A program made the translations under genes and the position numbers. A stretch of DNA of 64,000 bases from Enterococcus raffinosus (GTDB lineage: Bacteria; Bacillota; Bacilli; Lactobacillales; Enterococcaceae), in NCBI RefSeq assembly GCF_001886185.1, contig NZ_JXLA01000008.1:3752-67751 (forward strand), read 5' to 3'. Each line of letters opens with the position of its first letter. Positions within the stretch are counted from its first letter, which is position 1. Of this stretch, positions 51,246-59,861 are shown one piece after another. Below the pieces are notes generated by a model that saw only the letters and a program-made list of their open reading frames with translations, had not been told where the DNA came from and did not search any database.

Positions 51246-51304
51246 TCATTTCATATTGTTACAAGAAGCACAAATCACTATAGTAAAGCATGTAAGGAGA
51301 GAGC

Positions 51305-53152
51305 ATGATGCAACAGATAACGAAAAGACAAATTCAAGTCTTGCTGCAATTTCTTGAAAACACAGAACCAGTGACGACCAAGGAGTTAGCGAATCAGCAA
51401 AATGTAAGCGTGCGCACGATCAAATACGATCTGGATGATATTCGTCTGTGGCTGCAGGAGCGAAAGCATGATCTGACGAGCAAACGAAGTCAAGGTGTGT
51501 GGCTGGAGCTGAGCGATTCTGAACGAATCAAATTGAAAAGCGAACTGATGGAGGTTGATCGGCTGGAACTATTTGCGGATCAGACATTGCGTTTGGATCG
51601 GTTGAGTATTCATTTAATGCTCACGAATCAGGCGATTACTTCCTTTGAATTGGCGGAGCGCTTAATGGTCAGCAAGGACACCATCCTTAATGACTTAGAG
51701 GCTCTGGAGCAACAGCTGAACGAGCAGGGAATCACGCTTGAACGGCTGCCGCGAAAAGGCTTTTTGATCTCAGGCCCGGAGCATCAGGTTCGTCTGCTGA
51801 TCGAAGAGGTCTTGCAAAAAGAGCTGACGGATTACGACATTTACAAAATCATGGAGCTGCTTTTGCAAAGTGAGAAGCAGGAGGGGTATGAGCTTTACTC
51901 AGCCAAAGGGACGGCTTTTCAGGAGGTCTTCAATCAAGTGTTGGCCGATATGCGGCAGTTGTTGAAGCAAATCGACACCGCTGAGCTGAACTACGCGGAG
52001 CTATTGAACATGCTGATCCGAGTCGCGATCGCGACTGTTCGTTTGCAAAATGAATACACTATTGGCCGCTACCAGTTGCTGAATGATCCGAAAGAACAGC
52101 AGGAACTCTCTTACTTATTGATGCAGCAGGTTTTTTCCCATTATCAGCTGCCGTTGTTTGAAGACGAGTATCGCTACATTTATAGTGATACCTTCGAAAA
52201 TGATCTGCAGCAGGATGTGATGACCTTGACGGAGAATTTGATCCAAAAGGTAAGCAAAAAGATCAACTACTCCTTTTCGAATGATCCGCAGCTGTTGACC
52301 AATCTTTATGCTCATTTATCGATGCGCTTATCCCGCAAACAAAAATTCGTGAATGAGTACAATCCCTTCAAGGATGATATCAAAGCGAAATATCCAGAGC
52401 TGTTTGACGCGATCGAAACAGTGGTACGGCGAGAGATTCAAGGAAAAAGCGTACTGATTAATGATTCCTTTATCGCCTACATCGCTTTGCACTTTCTCGT
52501 TTCCTATGAGAAAGCGGCGGATTCGCGAAGTGTTCGTGCGGTCTATGTTTGTTCTACAGGATTAGGCGTCACGAGCTTGATCAAGCAGAAAATCTCAGAG
52601 GAGCTTTCTAATATCGAGATCGCGGCTTTTGCTTCGGTGCTGAATGCTCAGGAGATCATCAAACAGAAGGAACCGGAATTAGTCATCAGTATCTTTCCCA
52701 TCGAGGGAATGGATTGTGAATTTATCAAGGTTCACCCGCTGCCGACTAAACAGGATTTAGAAAAGATCCAGCAGGCAGTCAAAAAGACCTTGAGTCAGTC
52801 GCCGCAAAAAGGCTCGAAGAAAATAAGATTAGAGCCGGTGGGCAATCGAACATCGCTAGAGGATTTTAGCAAGGAGCTGATCTTACAGGCTTATACCATT
52901 TACGAAAAGCTGCTGTGTCTATTCCAAGAGCAGCTGAATCAAGAATATCGCGAAGCTTTCCTATTACATGTCTTTTTGATGGTTCATCGAATCATCTTTG
53001 ATCAGCAATACATGATGGAAGGGAACAAATCGGATGGAGCAGATGAAACAGCTTCTTCATATAACCAAGAAATAGAGCAATTGTTTACAGAGCATAATTT
53101 AGCAATCAATCAATCCGAGATCAACGCATTATTTGCTTACATCAAAGGATAG
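51305..53152 (+). CDS. PRD/EIIB-domain transcriptional activator (BglG/MtlR type)
   Basis: 615 residues. N-terminal HTH_11 and Mga-like wHTH domains (about 8-160; VTTKELANQQNVSVRTIKYDL and SFELAERLMVSKDTILNDLEAL) are followed by PRD-type helical domains, an EIIB-like domain with YVCSTGLGVTSLIKQK (Cys as a possible phosphorylation site), and a C-terminal helical domain. Such regulators sense phosphotransferase state. It heads the catabolic operon and likely activates it. A sugar-linked PTS is not encoded nearby, so its input signal is unclear. AAGGAGAG precedes the tandem ATGs. Confidence 0.88.
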   Translation: MMQQITKRQIQVLLQFLENTEPVTTKELANQQNVSVRTIKYDLDDIRLWLQERKHDLTSKRSQGVWLELSDSERIKLKSELMEVDRLELFADQTLRLDRLSIHLMLTNQAITSFELAERLMVSKDTILNDLEALEQQLNEQGITLERLPRKGFLISGPEHQVRLLIEEVLQKELTDYDIYKIMELLLQSEKQEGYELYSAKGTAFQEVFNQVLADMRQLLKQIDTAELNYAELLNMLIRVAIATVRLQNEYTIGRYQLLNDPKEQQELSYLLMQQVFSHYQLPLFEDEYRYIYSDTFENDLQQDVMTLTENLIQKVSKKINYSFSNDPQLLTNLYAHLSMRLSRKQKFVNEYNPFKDDIKAKYPELFDAIETVVRREIQGKSVLINDSFIAYIALHFLVSYEKAADSRSVRAVYVCSTGLGVTSLIKQKISEELSNIEIAAFASVLNAQEIIKQKEPELVISIFPIEGMDCEFIKVHPLPTKQDLEKIQQAVKKTLSQSPQKGSKKIRLEPVGNRTSLEDFSKELILQAYTIYEKLLCLFQEQLNQEYREAFLLHVFLMVHRIIFDQQYMMEGNKSDGADETASSYNQEIEQLFTEHNLAINQSEINALFAYIKG

Positions 53153-53169
53153 TCAAAAGGAGGAAGAGA

Positions 53170-53502
53170 ATGACCGTGACTGGCGAAGCGTTACAAATCA
53201 TTTCAACCAGCGAACATCAAAGAGAACTAGAAGAATTAATCGATTGGCTCAGCGGAGAACTTGCGGAGGCGAAAATCGAACCGACAGAACTGCAATGGAC
53301 GATCCTAATCAATCATTTAAACGAAATGCTGAAGCGTTCGAAAGAACAAGAGGCGATTCCAGAGGTTGATCCAGAAATGTTCAGCGAAGTCTCGCAAGAA
53401 GCGTTGCGGCTAGCTGATGGTGTCGTCCAAAAAATCAGCAACTTATCACAAGACGAGATGTATGTCTTATCGATCCATTTTGAAACAGCCAAACAAAATT
53501 AA
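53170..53502 (+). CDS. Small free-standing PRD-domain protein
   Basis: 110 residues, all helical, corresponding to a single PRD-like domain (ELQWTILINHLNEMLKRS; DEMYVLSIHFETAKQN). It recalls the EF_0829-type protein that accompanies this operon in other bacteria. It may modulate the large activator by sharing its PRD phosphorylation. Ribosome site AAAGGAGGAAG; 17 bp after the regulator. Confidence 0.7.
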   Translation: MTVTGEALQIISTSEHQRELEELIDWLSGELAEAKIEPTELQWTILINHLNEMLKRSKEQEAIPEVDPEMFSEVSQEALRLADGVVQKISNLSQDEMYVLSIHFETAKQN

Positions 53503-53519
53503 TTTAGGGGGAAAAATAA

Positions 53520-53873
53520 ATGATCACAGTAGTAATTGCAGACCGTATGGGTAAAGGACAAAATGTCGCAAAAGGCGTAGAAGCAGCAGGCGGAAGAGCA
53601 GTAGTCGTACCAGGTATGGGCGCGGATATGCGCTTAGGTGATGTGATGCAGCAGGAAAAAGCAGATATGGGGATTTCATTTTGCGGCAGCGGCGGAGCAG
53701 GTGCGTTAACGGCGGCGACAAAATACGGCTATCCAGAACGTCACGGCATGCGCTCAATCGAAGAAGGGATAACAGCGATTAATGACGGAAAAACAGTGTT
53801 AGGCTTTGGCTTCATGGATCAGGAAGAATTAGGCAAACGTCTAGTAGAAGCATTTGAAAAGAAACACAATTAG
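53520..53873 (+). CDS. Glycine-rich SFCGS-family protein (DUF2620-like)
   Basis: 117 residues. The family hallmark is ISFCGSGGAGALTAATKYGY; the N-terminus MITVVIADRMGKGQNVAKGVEAAGG resembles an EIIB-like Rossmann fold. The Cys-Gly-Ser-Gly loop looks like a phosphate- or substrate-binding site. It is found with the same operon elsewhere and with the E. coli yhfU locus. The function is unknown; a PTS IIB-like or enzyme-subunit role is speculative. Confidence 0.75.
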   Translation: MITVVIADRMGKGQNVAKGVEAAGGRAVVVPGMGADMRLGDVMQQEKADMGISFCGSGGAGALTAATKYGYPERHGMRSIEEGITAINDGKTVLGFGFMDQEELGKRLVEAFEKKHN

Positions 53874-53885
53874 GGAGATGAGCAA

Positions 53886-54236
53886 ATGAGTATCCAAGAT
53901 TGTCAACAAGTCATTGTGACTGTCGAAGGCAAAGGCGATTCCAAGCAGCATGCGTTTGCTAGTGCGCTGGGAAACATTCAGAAAAAAATGATGCAGGAGT
54001 CGGAAGTGATTTTACGCATTGAGCCAGTAGAGGTGGAAGTGATCAAGGCAACAGAAAAAACGTACAAAGAACGATTCCTCTTCTTCTTCTTTCCACGAAA
54101 AAGAACCAGCTATCATGTGGAGTTGGAAGTAACGGTCAACGTGACGACGCTTCAAGTGAATGACGTCGCCTTTACACAGGAAGTGACGGATGATCCTGAC
54201 GGTATTCAAATTCCCGTTATTTCCAAAAAGATATAA
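53886..54236 (+). CDS. DUF4312-like small protein
   Basis: 116 residues, beta-rich and charged, without a signal peptide (CQQVIVTVEGKGDSKQHAFASALGNIQKKM; then a basic aromatic segment FFFFPRKRTSYHVELEVTV). It always sits between the SFCGS protein and the two membrane proteins in this type of operon. It may be the soluble subunit of the membrane complex. Function unknown. GGAGATG upstream. Confidence 0.7.
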   Translation: MSIQDCQQVIVTVEGKGDSKQHAFASALGNIQKKMMQESEVILRIEPVEVEVIKATEKTYKERFLFFFFPRKRTSYHVELEVTVNVTTLQVNDVAFTQEVTDDPDGIQIPVISKKI

Positions 54237-54278
54237 GGAGAAACGGTTAGTCTACGAACAAGAAGGAGGAAATAAATA

Positions 54279-55058
54279 GTGGAGTTTACAATTATATTAG
54301 TTAAATCGATCATCATTGGCGGATTGCTCGGATTTTCTGCCTCGATGGGGGCGGCACGAATGTTTCATGCCCCAAGTACGCAAGGGTTGGGTGCCTTTCG
54401 TACGCTGGGTGAGATGAATGCCTGTATGGGTGACCCGGCTTCGCACTTTTCATTTGGATTAGGATTTTTCTTCAATGCTTGGGCTTCAACGGTTGGCGCT
54501 GGAGCGTTTACCCAGGATGTGACACATCGGATCATTCCGAACTGGGCAGCATCGGTCTTATTAGCGAAAAATAAAAATGTTTCTGAAACAATGCATGATC
54601 CTAGAAAAATGGGCTTTGTGGGCGCTGTTGTGGGCGCGATTGTTGTGGCATTCTTGAATTCAACCGCTGCCGCAATTCCAGAAGCATTGCAGGTAACAGC
54701 AGTAGCCGTATTGGTTCCCGCAGCAACAACATTGATTAACATCGTCATGCCAGTTATTTTCTGGTTAGCAGCATTGGATGCCGGCAAACGTACTGGCTTC
54801 TGGGGAACATTATTTGGCGGCATCGCGCAATTAATCATGGGAAATGCGGTACCTGGTGTGGTACTTGGGATCTTGATTGGTAAAGGGGTCGATGAGATCG
54901 GCTGGTCAAAAGTAACCAAGATGATGATGGGTGCAATTATCTTACTGTTTGTTCTAAGCGGCTTCTTCCGTGGCTTCGATCTTCAAGTATTGGAAAGCTT
55001 CAAGCTGCAGGCGCCGAACTGGTTAGAAAATATCCACAAGCTGCTTGGATTAAGCTAA
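54279..55058 (+). CDS. DUF4311-like membrane protein
   Basis: 259 residues starting with GTG? The first codon is at 54279 with AAGAAGGAGG upstream. Six or seven transmembrane helices rich in Gly and Ala (GGLLGFSASMGAARMFH, VGAVVGAIVVAFLNSTAAAIPEAL, LIMGNAVPGVVLGILIG). It pairs with the DUF4310-like protein at 55199. Together they are the only integral membrane proteins of the operon, so they are the likely substrate-uptake system. They match no transporter class I know. Confidence 0.75.
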   Translation: MEFTIILVKSIIIGGLLGFSASMGAARMFHAPSTQGLGAFRTLGEMNACMGDPASHFSFGLGFFFNAWASTVGAGAFTQDVTHRIIPNWAASVLLAKNKNVSETMHDPRKMGFVGAVVGAIVVAFLNSTAAAIPEALQVTAVAVLVPAATTLINIVMPVIFWLAALDAGKRTGFWGTLFGGIAQLIMGNAVPGVVLGILIGKGVDEIGWSKVTKMMMGAIILLFVLSGFFRGFDLQVLESFKLQAPNWLENIHKLLGLS

Positions 55059-55131
55059 TTTAGTCATCGGTAAAAATAAGATGCCAGATTGCGAGTTTTA
55101 CTCTATGTTTCGGCATGGTTAGCGGCATCAT

Positions 55132-55180
55132 ATGCGAAACGACAAAAGATCATTTTCAAGTTTTTTGAAAAATGATTTCT
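55132..55180. repeat. Intercistronic hairpin of the dispersed family
   Basis: TATGCGAAACGACAAAAGA precedes arms TCATTTTC (55150-55157) and GAAAAATGA (55167-55175). It resembles the element at 14863-14916. It lies between the two membrane-protein genes and may stabilise or divide the message. Confidence 0.5.
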
Positions 55181-55198
55181 TAATTAGGAGGGAATTTA

Positions 55199-55891
55199 AT
55201 GGATAACACAGAAGAATTGGAAAAGGAACAAGTTGCGCTTTCTGAAGAAAAGAAGGCGAAGAGCTTCTGGTATGCTGACTGGGCATTTCCTATTACGGTA
55301 GGAATTATGGCTGCGGCGGTTTTTGCGGGAACACATATGTACGTGACTCATGGGGTGGGTGCGTTTAATGAAGTTTCGATCGTAGCGATGTTGAAGGCAG
55401 GCTTAGATGGTGGTTCTTATGGAGCGGCTGCGGCGTTTGGGGCTAGCTTCTTGTTTGCTCGTATCTTAGAGGGCTCGCTTGTGGGGATTCTTGATTTGGG
55501 TGGATCGATTCTAACGGGGATCGGTATCGGTATTCCGGCGATTTTCTTAAGCATGGGCATTCGCGCACCCATTGATAACTTTGCTTTGTCGCTGATTACA
55601 GGAGCTGTTCTAGGCTTACTTGTCGGCGGTGTGATCATCTTGATTCGTAAATTTACAATCAATCAAGCGAATTCAACGTTTGGCGCAGATGTAATGATGG
55701 GTGCCGGAAACTCTTCTGGCCGCTTCTTAGGCCCATTGATTATCTTGAGCGCATGTGGCGCTTCTATTCCAATCGGGATTGGTGCAACATTGGGAGCGTT
55801 AGGCTTCTATGCCTGGAAAAAACCGATTGCTGGTGGAGCAATCCTTGGAGCAATGGTACTTGGGACGATCTTCCCAGTAGCACTTCAGTAG
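55199..55891 (+). CDS. DUF4310-like membrane protein
   Basis: 230 residues. An acidic cytoplasmic N-terminus (about 1-27) is followed by about six transmembrane helices with repeated Gly-rich stretches (GSYGAAAAFGASFLFARILEG, LGGSILTGIGIGIPAIFLSMG). AGGAGG precedes the ATG. It is separated from the DUF4311-like gene by 140 bp containing a hairpin. Likely the second half of a two-component permease; the transported compound is unknown. Confidence 0.75.
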   Translation: MDNTEELEKEQVALSEEKKAKSFWYADWAFPITVGIMAAAVFAGTHMYVTHGVGAFNEVSIVAMLKAGLDGGSYGAAAAFGASFLFARILEGSLVGILDLGGSILTGIGIGIPAIFLSMGIRAPIDNFALSLITGAVLGLLVGGVIILIRKFTINQANSTFGADVMMGAGNSSGRFLGPLIILSACGASIPIGIGATLGALGFYAWKKPIAGGAILGAMVLGTIFPVALQ

Positions 55892-55906
55892 AAAGAAGGC
55901 CATAGG

Positions 55907-57013
55907 ATGTTTGATTTATTAATCAAAAATGGAAAACGAGTGAACGGTGAAAAGGTGGAAGTGGCGATAAAGGATGGCGCTATCTTAGCAGTAGAAGCTG
56001 AGATCGAGTCCCCTTCAAAGGAAGTGCTGGATTTAGAAGGAAAGCATTACTTATCGGCAGGTTGGGTCGATGACCATGTGCACTGCTATGAAAAAATGAC
56101 CCTGTATTATGATTATCCAGATGAAATTGGGGTCACTAAAGGTGTGACTACCGTGATTGATGCGGGGACAACCGGTGCGGAAAATATCGGCGATTTTTAT
56201 GAGCTGACGAAAAAAGTGAAGACCAATGTTTACGCCTTGGTCAATATTTCAAAATGGGGAATCGTTGAACAGGATGAACTGGCGGATTTATCGAAGGTTC
56301 AAGCGACTCTTGTTCGTGATCGGTTAGCCGAGCTGCCGAAGTTTATCGTGGGAATCAAAGCACGGATGAGTAAAACAGTCGTTGGTGAAAATGGCATCAC
56401 ACCATTGGAATTAGCAAAAGATATCCAGCGTGAGAATCAAAACCTTCCATTAATGATTCATATCGGCTCGGCACCGCCAGAGCTGCGGGAAGTATTGGAG
56501 CTATTAGATGCGGGAGATGTGCTGACGCATTGCTTTAATGGCAAGCCCAATGGCATCTTGGACAAAGAAACCGATCAGATCAAGGATTTCGCGAAGGCTG
56601 CTTATGAAAAAGGCATTGTTTTTGATATTGGTCATGGGACGGACAGCTTCAATTTCCATGTCGCTGAAATCGCGTTAAAGGAAGGGATCAAGGCAACGTC
56701 CATCAGTACAGATATCTATCATCGCAACCGCGAGAATGGGCCTGTTTATGATTTGGCGACAACGATGGAAAAGCTGCGCGTTGTTGGATACTCTTGGGAA
56801 GAGATTCTGGACAAGGTAACTGCGGTTCCGGCTAAATACTTCCATTTAGAGAGAAAAGGACAATTGAAGGCTGGTTATGACGCGGATCTGACGATTTTTG
56901 ATTTGGCAGAGGGCGAGAAAATTTTAACGGATTCAAACGGGTTCACCCGAACAGCCACTGAGCTGATCAAACCAGTGAAAACGATTATTGGAGGCACCAT
57001 TTATGACAATTAG
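55907..57013 (+). CDS. Metallo-amidohydrolase/deacetylase (dihydroorotase-like)
   Basis: 368 residues. Metal ligands are visible as DDHVHCYEK (HxH), IKARMS (candidate carboxylated Lys), LMIHIG and LTHCFNG (His), and TSISTDIYHRNR (Asp). The C-terminus GQLKAGYDADLTIFDL is typical of the amidohydrolase superfamily. It would remove an acyl or amide group from the substrate before the ammonia-lyase step. The next start lies inside its last codons. Confidence 0.88.
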   Translation: MFDLLIKNGKRVNGEKVEVAIKDGAILAVEAEIESPSKEVLDLEGKHYLSAGWVDDHVHCYEKMTLYYDYPDEIGVTKGVTTVIDAGTTGAENIGDFYELTKKVKTNVYALVNISKWGIVEQDELADLSKVQATLVRDRLAELPKFIVGIKARMSKTVVGENGITPLELAKDIQRENQNLPLMIHIGSAPPELREVLELLDAGDVLTHCFNGKPNGILDKETDQIKDFAKAAYEKGIVFDIGHGTDSFNFHVAEIALKEGIKATSISTDIYHRNRENGPVYDLATTMEKLRVVGYSWEEILDKVTAVPAKYFHLERKGQLKAGYDADLTIFDLAEGEKILTDSNGFTRTATELIKPVKTIIGGTIYDN

Positions 57014-58106
57014 TTACGACAAATTTGGCTTGATGGAAGTCATCAACGCTTCTGGGAAAATGACGATTCTCGGGGTATCAAAGGTGTCAGAAAATGTGCA
57101 AGCGGCACAACGTTTCGGCGGCGAGCATTTTTTTGAGATGAGTGAGCTGTTCATTCAGACCGGGGCCTATATTGCGAAGCTGCTAGAAGTAGAGGATGCA
57201 CAAATTGTTTCCTCTGCATCCGCCGGCATTGCACAGTCTGTCGCTGCGGTCATTGGACAAGGCAGTATGTATCATGCCTATCATCCTTATACTGACCGTA
57301 TTCAGAAGCGAGAAATTGTTTTGCCGAAGGGACACAATGTTGATTACGGAACGCCAGTTGAAGTAATGGTTAGTCAAGGTGGCGGACAAGTGGTGGAGGC
57401 AGGCTATGCTAATGGCTGCTCGCCAGAGCAAATGGAAATGATGATTACCGATCAAACTGCGGCACTGCTCTACATCAAAAGTCACCATACGGTACAAAAA
57501 AGCATGCTGACAGTAGCAGAAGCTGCGGCTGTCGCAAAAAAATATCAGCTGCCCCTGATCGTTGATGCGGCAGCGGAAGAAGATCTTTATCAGTACAGCA
57601 AAGCGGGCGCTGATTTAATCATTTATTCAGGCGCGAAAGCCATCGAAGGTCCTAGCAGCGGTCTAGTCATTGGTAAGAAGCAATACATCGAATGGCTTCG
57701 CCTTCAGGGCAAAGGAATTGGACGTGCGATGAAGATTGGTAAAGAAAATGTCATGGGGTTGACCCAAGCGTTAGAGGATCGTTTAGCCAATGGGAGTGAG
57801 ACGGGTGAGTCGATGAAGCAGCGTCTTGCACCATTCATTGATCAGCTTGATCAAATCGAGAGCTTAGAGGCTAAAAGTGTCCAGGACGGTGCTGGAAGAG
57901 CGATCTATCGCGCCAGTGTAAAAGTGCAAAATAAATCCGCTTTCGAAGTAATCGAAGCGTTAAAAGCAGAAGATCCTGCCATCTATACGAGAGAATATCA
58001 AGCGAACAACGGCATTATCGAGTTCGATATTCGTGCGGTAAATGAAGCAGAGATGGATAAAATCGTTCGACGATTAAGAGAAATCATGGAGAAGGAGTCT
58101 GAATAA
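57003..58106 (+). CDS. DgaE-like PLP-dependent ammonia lyase
   Basis: 367 residues from the ATG at 57003 (GGAGG at 56990-56994), overlapping the amidohydrolase by 11 bases. Fold-type I PLP enzyme of the SelA/DgaE group: the PLP Lys is in LIIYSGAKAIEGPSSGLVIGK and the phosphate-binding region in IVSSASAGIAQSV. Characterised DgaE dehydrates and deaminates D-glucosaminate-6-phosphate to KDGP. Here the exact sugar acid is inferred only by family. Confidence 0.88.
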   Translation: MTISYDKFGLMEVINASGKMTILGVSKVSENVQAAQRFGGEHFFEMSELFIQTGAYIAKLLEVEDAQIVSSASAGIAQSVAAVIGQGSMYHAYHPYTDRIQKREIVLPKGHNVDYGTPVEVMVSQGGGQVVEAGYANGCSPEQMEMMITDQTAALLYIKSHHTVQKSMLTVAEAAAVAKKYQLPLIVDAAAEEDLYQYSKAGADLIIYSGAKAIEGPSSGLVIGKKQYIEWLRLQGKGIGRAMKIGKENVMGLTQALEDRLANGSETGESMKQRLAPFIDQLDQIESLEAKSVQDGAGRAIYRASVKVQNKSAFEVIEALKAEDPAIYTREYQANNGIIEFDIRAVNEAEMDKIVRRLREIMEKESE

Positions 58107-58844
58107 ATGTCATTAACCCCAAACTATTATAAAGAGCGAGTATGTCTGAATGTTTTAGCGAACTCAGTTGAAAATGCGCGTGATTGCTATACAGCAGCAG
58201 AAGGCCATGTTGTTCTAGGTGTGCTATCAAAAAATTATGAGAGTGACGAAGCGGCTATCGAAGATATGAAAAACTATCAGGCAGCGACAGAAAATGCGTT
58301 GTCTGTAGGCCTTGGTGCTGGCGATCCGAATCAGAGTCAAATGGTTTCGCGTATATCTGGTGAGCTTCAGCCCCAGCATGTAAACCAAGTCTTCACAGGT
58401 GTTGGGACTTCTCGTGCATTGCTTGGACAACAAGATACAGTGATTAACGGCTTAGTGTCACCCTGCGGCAAGGTTGGCTATGTCAATATCGCAACCGGAC
58501 CGTTGAGCTCGCAAACCACTGAAGCAATCGTTCCAATCGAAACAGCGATCGCCTTGTTGAAGGATATGGGCGGCAGCTCTGTAAAATACTTCCCGATGAA
58601 GGGCTTATCCTGCAAGGAAGAATATCAAGCAGTGGCAAAAGCCTGCGCCGAAAATGATTTTTACTTAGAGCCAACGGGTGGCATCGATTTGGAGAATTTC
58701 CAAGAGATCGTCAAAATCGCTCTTGATGCCGGGGTTGAAAAGGTGATCCCTCATGTGTACAGCTCGATCATTGATTCCGCAACAGGGGATACGAGACCTG
58801 AGGATGTACGCACTTTACTAGATATCGTAAAAGAACTTTTATAG
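58107..58844 (+). CDS. DgaF/KDGP-type aldolase
   Basis: 245 residues starting directly after the DgaE-like stop. The Schiff-base Lys is likely in YFPMKGLS and the phosphate loop in LEPTGGIDLENF. KDPG-type aldolases split 2-keto-3-deoxy-6-phosphogluconate into pyruvate and glyceraldehyde-3-phosphate. As the last enzyme of the operon it would deliver carbon to glycolysis. Confidence 0.88.
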   Translation: MSLTPNYYKERVCLNVLANSVENARDCYTAAEGHVVLGVLSKNYESDEAAIEDMKNYQAATENALSVGLGAGDPNQSQMVSRISGELQPQHVNQVFTGVGTSRALLGQQDTVINGLVSPCGKVGYVNIATGPLSSQTTEAIVPIETAIALLKDMGGSSVKYFPMKGLSCKEEYQAVAKACAENDFYLEPTGGIDLENFQEIVKIALDAGVEKVIPHVYSSIIDSATGDTRPEDVRTLLDIVKELL

Positions 58845-58857
58845 TTTCTATATAGAA

Positions 58858-58886
58858 GGGCATGGCAAAAAGCTATGCTCTTTTTT
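58858..58886 (+). terminator. Terminator of the catabolic operon
   Basis: Arms GGGCATGGC (58858-58866) and GCTATGCTC (58872-58880) with one G-U pair, then T6. Confidence 0.8.
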
Positions 58887-58921
58887 GATGTGTAAAGTGA
58901 AAAACTCCAACCGACAATTCA

Positions 58922-58950
58922 TTGACAGCGCTTTAAAAATGATGTAAGTT
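58922..58950 (+). promoter_or_regulatory. Promoter with cre-like site before the HAD-like gene
   Basis: TTGACA (58922-58927), 17 bp, TAAGTT (58945-58950, weak). TGACAGCGCTTTAA (58923-58936) matches the catabolite-responsive element at 12 of 14 positions and overlaps the -35, which would allow CcpA repression. Confidence 0.45.
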
Positions 58951-59033
58951 AAAAGACAATATAGAGTAACAGATATTTTTTTAGCTACGTTCGTGAATAA
59001 ACGCACAAAATAAATGGAGTAGGAGGAAACGAA

Positions 59034-59468
59034 ATGATCGAAACTTTTGTATTTTCAAGTGAGAGTATTTTTTTACGAGAAGAAAATCAAGCAAATGTTC
59101 AACCGCTGCTGGACTATTTAAAAAGTCGGAAGCAGCAAATCGGAATGGTCTTCTATGATCAAGCGACGATGAACAATGTCTTGCTGGAGCATCATTTAGC
59201 GGATTATTTGGACTTTTCTATCAATGGTGAAGTTGCCGGAACGGTTCCTCAGGGGTTAGTGGACTTTCTGAAGGTTGAATTGAGTCATCAAAAGGTCAAT
59301 TTCATCTCGAATTCTCTGGAACAATTGCAAGAAGCCGAAGCGTTAGGCTTCAAACCAATCTATATCGCTGAAGACTGCGATAAAGAAGATACGCCTTGTA
59401 GAGCCTTTAGAGATTTTAACCAGCTGCATATTGGCGTGATTGAAAACCGCTTCGAAAAATTAATGTAA
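59034..59468 (+). CDS. HAD-like protein lacking the catalytic aspartates
   Basis: 144 residues. The layout recalls a small HAD hydrolase without its cap: an opening strand, a dispersed middle (IGMVFYDQATMN), then VNFISNSLEQLQEAEALGFKPIYI. The usual N-terminal DxD motif is replaced by SSES (MIETFVFSSESIF), so phosphatase activity is unlikely. It may be a binding or regulatory relic. AGGAGG lies before the ATG. It has its own promoter and terminator. Confidence 0.65.
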   Translation: MIETFVFSSESIFLREENQANVQPLLDYLKSRKQQIGMVFYDQATMNNVLLEHHLADYLDFSINGEVAGTVPQGLVDFLKVELSHQKVNFISNSLEQLQEAEALGFKPIYIAEDCDKEDTPCRAFRDFNQLHIGVIENRFEKLM

Positions 59469-59493
59469 ACGACTAAATTGAATCGTAAAGCAG

Positions 59494-59536
59494 AAGCCCT
59501 TGGCAGTTTTTAAAAGAAAATTGTCGAGGGCTTTTT
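59494..59536 (+). terminator. Rho-independent terminator
   Basis: Arms starting AAGCCCT (59494) and ending AGGGCTT (59533) with further inner pairing across the T/A-rich middle, then T-run. Confidence 0.75.
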
Positions 59537-59861
59537 GTATGTTATTTCGTAACGGATATTTAGGTCGAAAAACAAGGGATAATATAATACAACTTTTTAA
59601 AATGAGAAATGCTCAGTATAATTTAATAATAAACGTAAGATTTTTGGGTTTTATTTAATGAAGGTTGTGGTTGTTAGATTTCTAAAGAAAACGCTTAAAA
59701 CTTTGTGTTGACAATCTTTTCGCAACTGGTATAATCAAAAAATAAAATATTTTTCGAAAATTCTGAATAAAAGAACAGCGTTCGAATATTTGTTAAATTA
59801 GAACGATCAGTTATTTTTTAACCTTAATTTAAAAATTAGAAGGCAGGGAGTTAATTATTTT
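59537..59861. other. Regulatory region of the oligopeptide ABC operon
   Basis: 325 bp without a gene. It holds the cre-like site and extended -10 promoter annotated separately, then an AT-rich leader of about 120 nt before the first ATPase gene. Confidence 0.5.
59686..59735 (+). promoter_or_regulatory. Opp operon promoter with upstream cre-like site
   Basis: TTGACA (59708-59713), a 16-bp spacer, TGG then TATAAT (59730-59735), an extended -10. AGAAAACGCTTAAA at 59686-59699 matches the cre consensus at 12 of 14 positions, nine bases before the -35; this upstream placement is compatible with CcpA activation or roadblock. Confidence 0.6.
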
